Shown here: positions 5,370 to 6,462 of the stretch, piece by piece
How the letters are laid out: the number at the start of each line of letters is the position of its first letter
Position numbering within the stretch: position 1 is the stretch's first letter
From: Eubacterium sp.
GTDB lineage: Bacteria > Bacillota_A > Clostridia > Lachnospirales > Lachnospiraceae
Length of the DNA: 6,462 nucleotides
Direction of reading: 5' to 3'
NCBI GenBank assembly: GCA_017475785.1
Contig: JAFVEX010000025.1
Span: 1-6,462, forward strand
The notes under the pieces: generated by a model
Database searches by the model: none
Told to the model about the DNA's origin: nothing
The model's input: the letters and a program-made list of their open reading frames with translations, nothing else
Translations under genes and position numbers: made by a program

Positions 5370-6462
5370 ATAAACGACCAGATAAAACAGAACGTATAAA
5401 GTACTTTTTTGGTGGTGTGGCCGCTGCTTTGCTTGCGGCCGCACTGCTTTATTTTGTTTTTATGATCATTCCGGCCGGACTGACTGTGTCACATCCTGAT
5501 TCCATTCAGGCAATCCGCAAGGCGAAACAGATTGAGCGCGTGGTCGAGCGGCATTATCTGGGCGAGATAGATGAGCAGGCGCAGACGGATCTGATGTTCA
5601 CGGGCCTCGTCGCGGGTCTGGGCGACCAGTATTCCAGATACTACACACAGGATGAGTACAGGGAACTCCGGGAAAAACGTCAGGGTGAATACACCGGGAT
5701 CGGCATCACATTCGCGCAGCGGACAGAAGACGGAGCAATGATCGTTCTCTCCGTACAGGAGGGATCACCTGCAGAAGTTGCCGGCATGCGGGTGGATGAT
5801 ATTATGCGCAGCGTAGACGGGACAGATACATCGGAAATGAGTACCAGCGATCTGATCACCCTGATCCAGAATAATGAAGGAAATGAGATCGTAATTGTCG
5901 TCTCGAGAGAAGGGGAAAAAGATCCGGTCGAGCTGCGCGTAATACCCGGAAATCTCGAGACCGTTACCGTCAGGGGAGAGTTGCTTGCCGGAGGGATCGG
6001 CATGATTCAGATCAGCCAGTTCGCGAAGGTGACCGTAGAACAGTTCAGACAGGCCTTAGATGAGCTGGAGCAGCAGGGCATGAAGAAACTGATTCTGGAT
6101 CTTCGCGGAAATGGAGGAGGGCTGGTCGACAGTGCCTGTGAAATCGCCGGGATGCTCCTTCCTGAAGGCACAATCGTCTACGAAGAAGATAAGAATGGCA
6201 GCAGAAAGTACCATGAGAACAGCGAAGACGCAGAGTTTGACATTCCGCTGGCGGTGCTGGTGGACGAGAATACGGCCAGCGCGTCTGAGATCCTGACAGG
6301 TGCCATACAGGACTACGGCGTCGGGACAATCGTGGGGTCGCAGACCTTTGGAAAGGGCATTGTCCAGAATATTTACAGGCTTTCGGACGGGTCTGTCATA
6401 CAGCTGACGACGACCCATTACTACACGCCTGACGGAAATGACATTCACGAGAAGGGGATCAC
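5366..6462 (+). CDS. S41 carboxyl-terminal processing protease (CtpA/CtpB-like), 3'-truncated by window edge
   Basis: A membrane-anchored serine protease that cleaves proteins outside the cytoplasm. The ATG at 5366 overlaps the ftsX stop (ATGA), and the frame stays open for 365 codons to the window end. Residues 1-11 are basic and 12-37 form a signal anchor. Residues about 45-105 (IERVVERHYLGEID, GLGDQYSRYYTQDEY) match the N-terminal helical region. A PDZ domain spans about 107-193, with the binding loop YTGIGITF and EGSPAEVAGMRVDDIM. The protease core holds LILDLRGNGGG (242-252), the catalytic serine Ser305 in NTASASEIL and the general-base lysine Lys330 in TFGKGIVQ; their 25-residue spacing equals that of E. 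coli Prc Ser452/Lys477. The last visible residues, DIHEKGI, lie just before the usual C-terminal end, so probably only some tens of residues are missing. No strong ribosome binding site is seen; AAGG at 5360-5363 is too close to the ATG, which points to translational coupling with ftsX. The substrate is unknown. Confidence 0.95.
   Translation, partial: MNKRPDKTERIKYFFGGVAAALLAAALLYFVFMIIPAGLTVSHPDSIQAIRKAKQIERVVERHYLGEIDEQAQTDLMFTGLVAGLGDQYSRYYTQDEYRELREKRQGEYTGIGITFAQRTEDGAMIVLSVQEGSPAEVAGMRVDDIMRSVDGTDTSEMSTSDLITLIQNNEGNEIVIVVSREGEKDPVELRVIPGNLETVTVRGELLAGGIGMIQISQFAKVTVEQFRQALDELEQQGMKKLILDLRGNGGGLVDSACEIAGMLLPEGTIVYEEDKNGSRKYHENSEDAEFDIPLAVLVDENTASASEILTGAIQDYGVGTIVGSQTFGKGIVQNIYRLSDGSVIQLTTTHYYTPDGNDIHEKGI

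Noticed and set aside
4929..5444. Minus-strand open frame (171 codons) across ftsX and the S41 start
   Set aside because: The translation is low-complexity and rich in D, Q, R and H, a typical mirror of membrane-helix codons, and lies opposite two solid genes.

Overview
This 6.46 kb window looks like ordinary chromosomal core sequence from a low-to-mid GC Firmicute, most likely a clostridial or Lachnospiraceae-type gut bacterium. The evidence is a type III glutamine synthetase, strong GGAGG-type ribosome binding sites, use of a TTG start, an FtsEX pair of Gram-positive type, and tightly packed co-directional genes. The organism call is inference from protein flavour and layout. All genes are on the + strand, and I see no RNA genes, CRISPR arrays, insertion sequences or phage genes.

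Layout. (1) Positions 2-1879 hold the C-terminal part of about 625 residues of a type III glutamine synthetase whose 5' end lies before the window. (2) Five bases later, 1885-2541 encodes a small, divergent WecG/TagA/CpsF (GT26) glycosyltransferase homologue. (3) The only sizeable intergenic gap, 2542-2654, carries a candidate intrinsic terminator, a short dyad and a weak promoter-like stretch; it divides the window into two transcription units. (4) Positions 2655-3740 encode a PucR/CdaR-type regulator with a C-terminal helix-turn-helix. (5) After a 35-base gap holding a perfect 6-bp hairpin and a strong ribosome binding site come ftsE (3776-4462), ftsX (4452-5369, TTG start, overlapping ftsE by 11 bases) and an S41 carboxyl-terminal processing protease with a PDZ domain (5366 to beyond the window end, overlapping ftsX by 4 bases).

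How they work together. The first pair joins ammonium assimilation with a possible envelope glycosyltransferase, but only proximity links them. The second unit is a cell-wall and division module: FtsE (ATPase) and FtsX (membrane subunit) transmit ATP hydrolysis across the membrane to control peptidoglycan hydrolases, and the membrane-anchored S41 protease probably cleaves an extracytoplasmic substrate. The PucR/CdaR-like protein may control this unit, itself, or a distant metabolic target.

I do not find a convincing undescribed system. The items most worth a second look are the degenerate GT26 homologue behind glutamine synthetase, the metabolic-type regulator heading an ftsEX operon, the hairpin beside the ftsE ribosome binding site, and the direct ftsX-to-S41 overlap with no EnvC/M23-type hydrolase gene between them.
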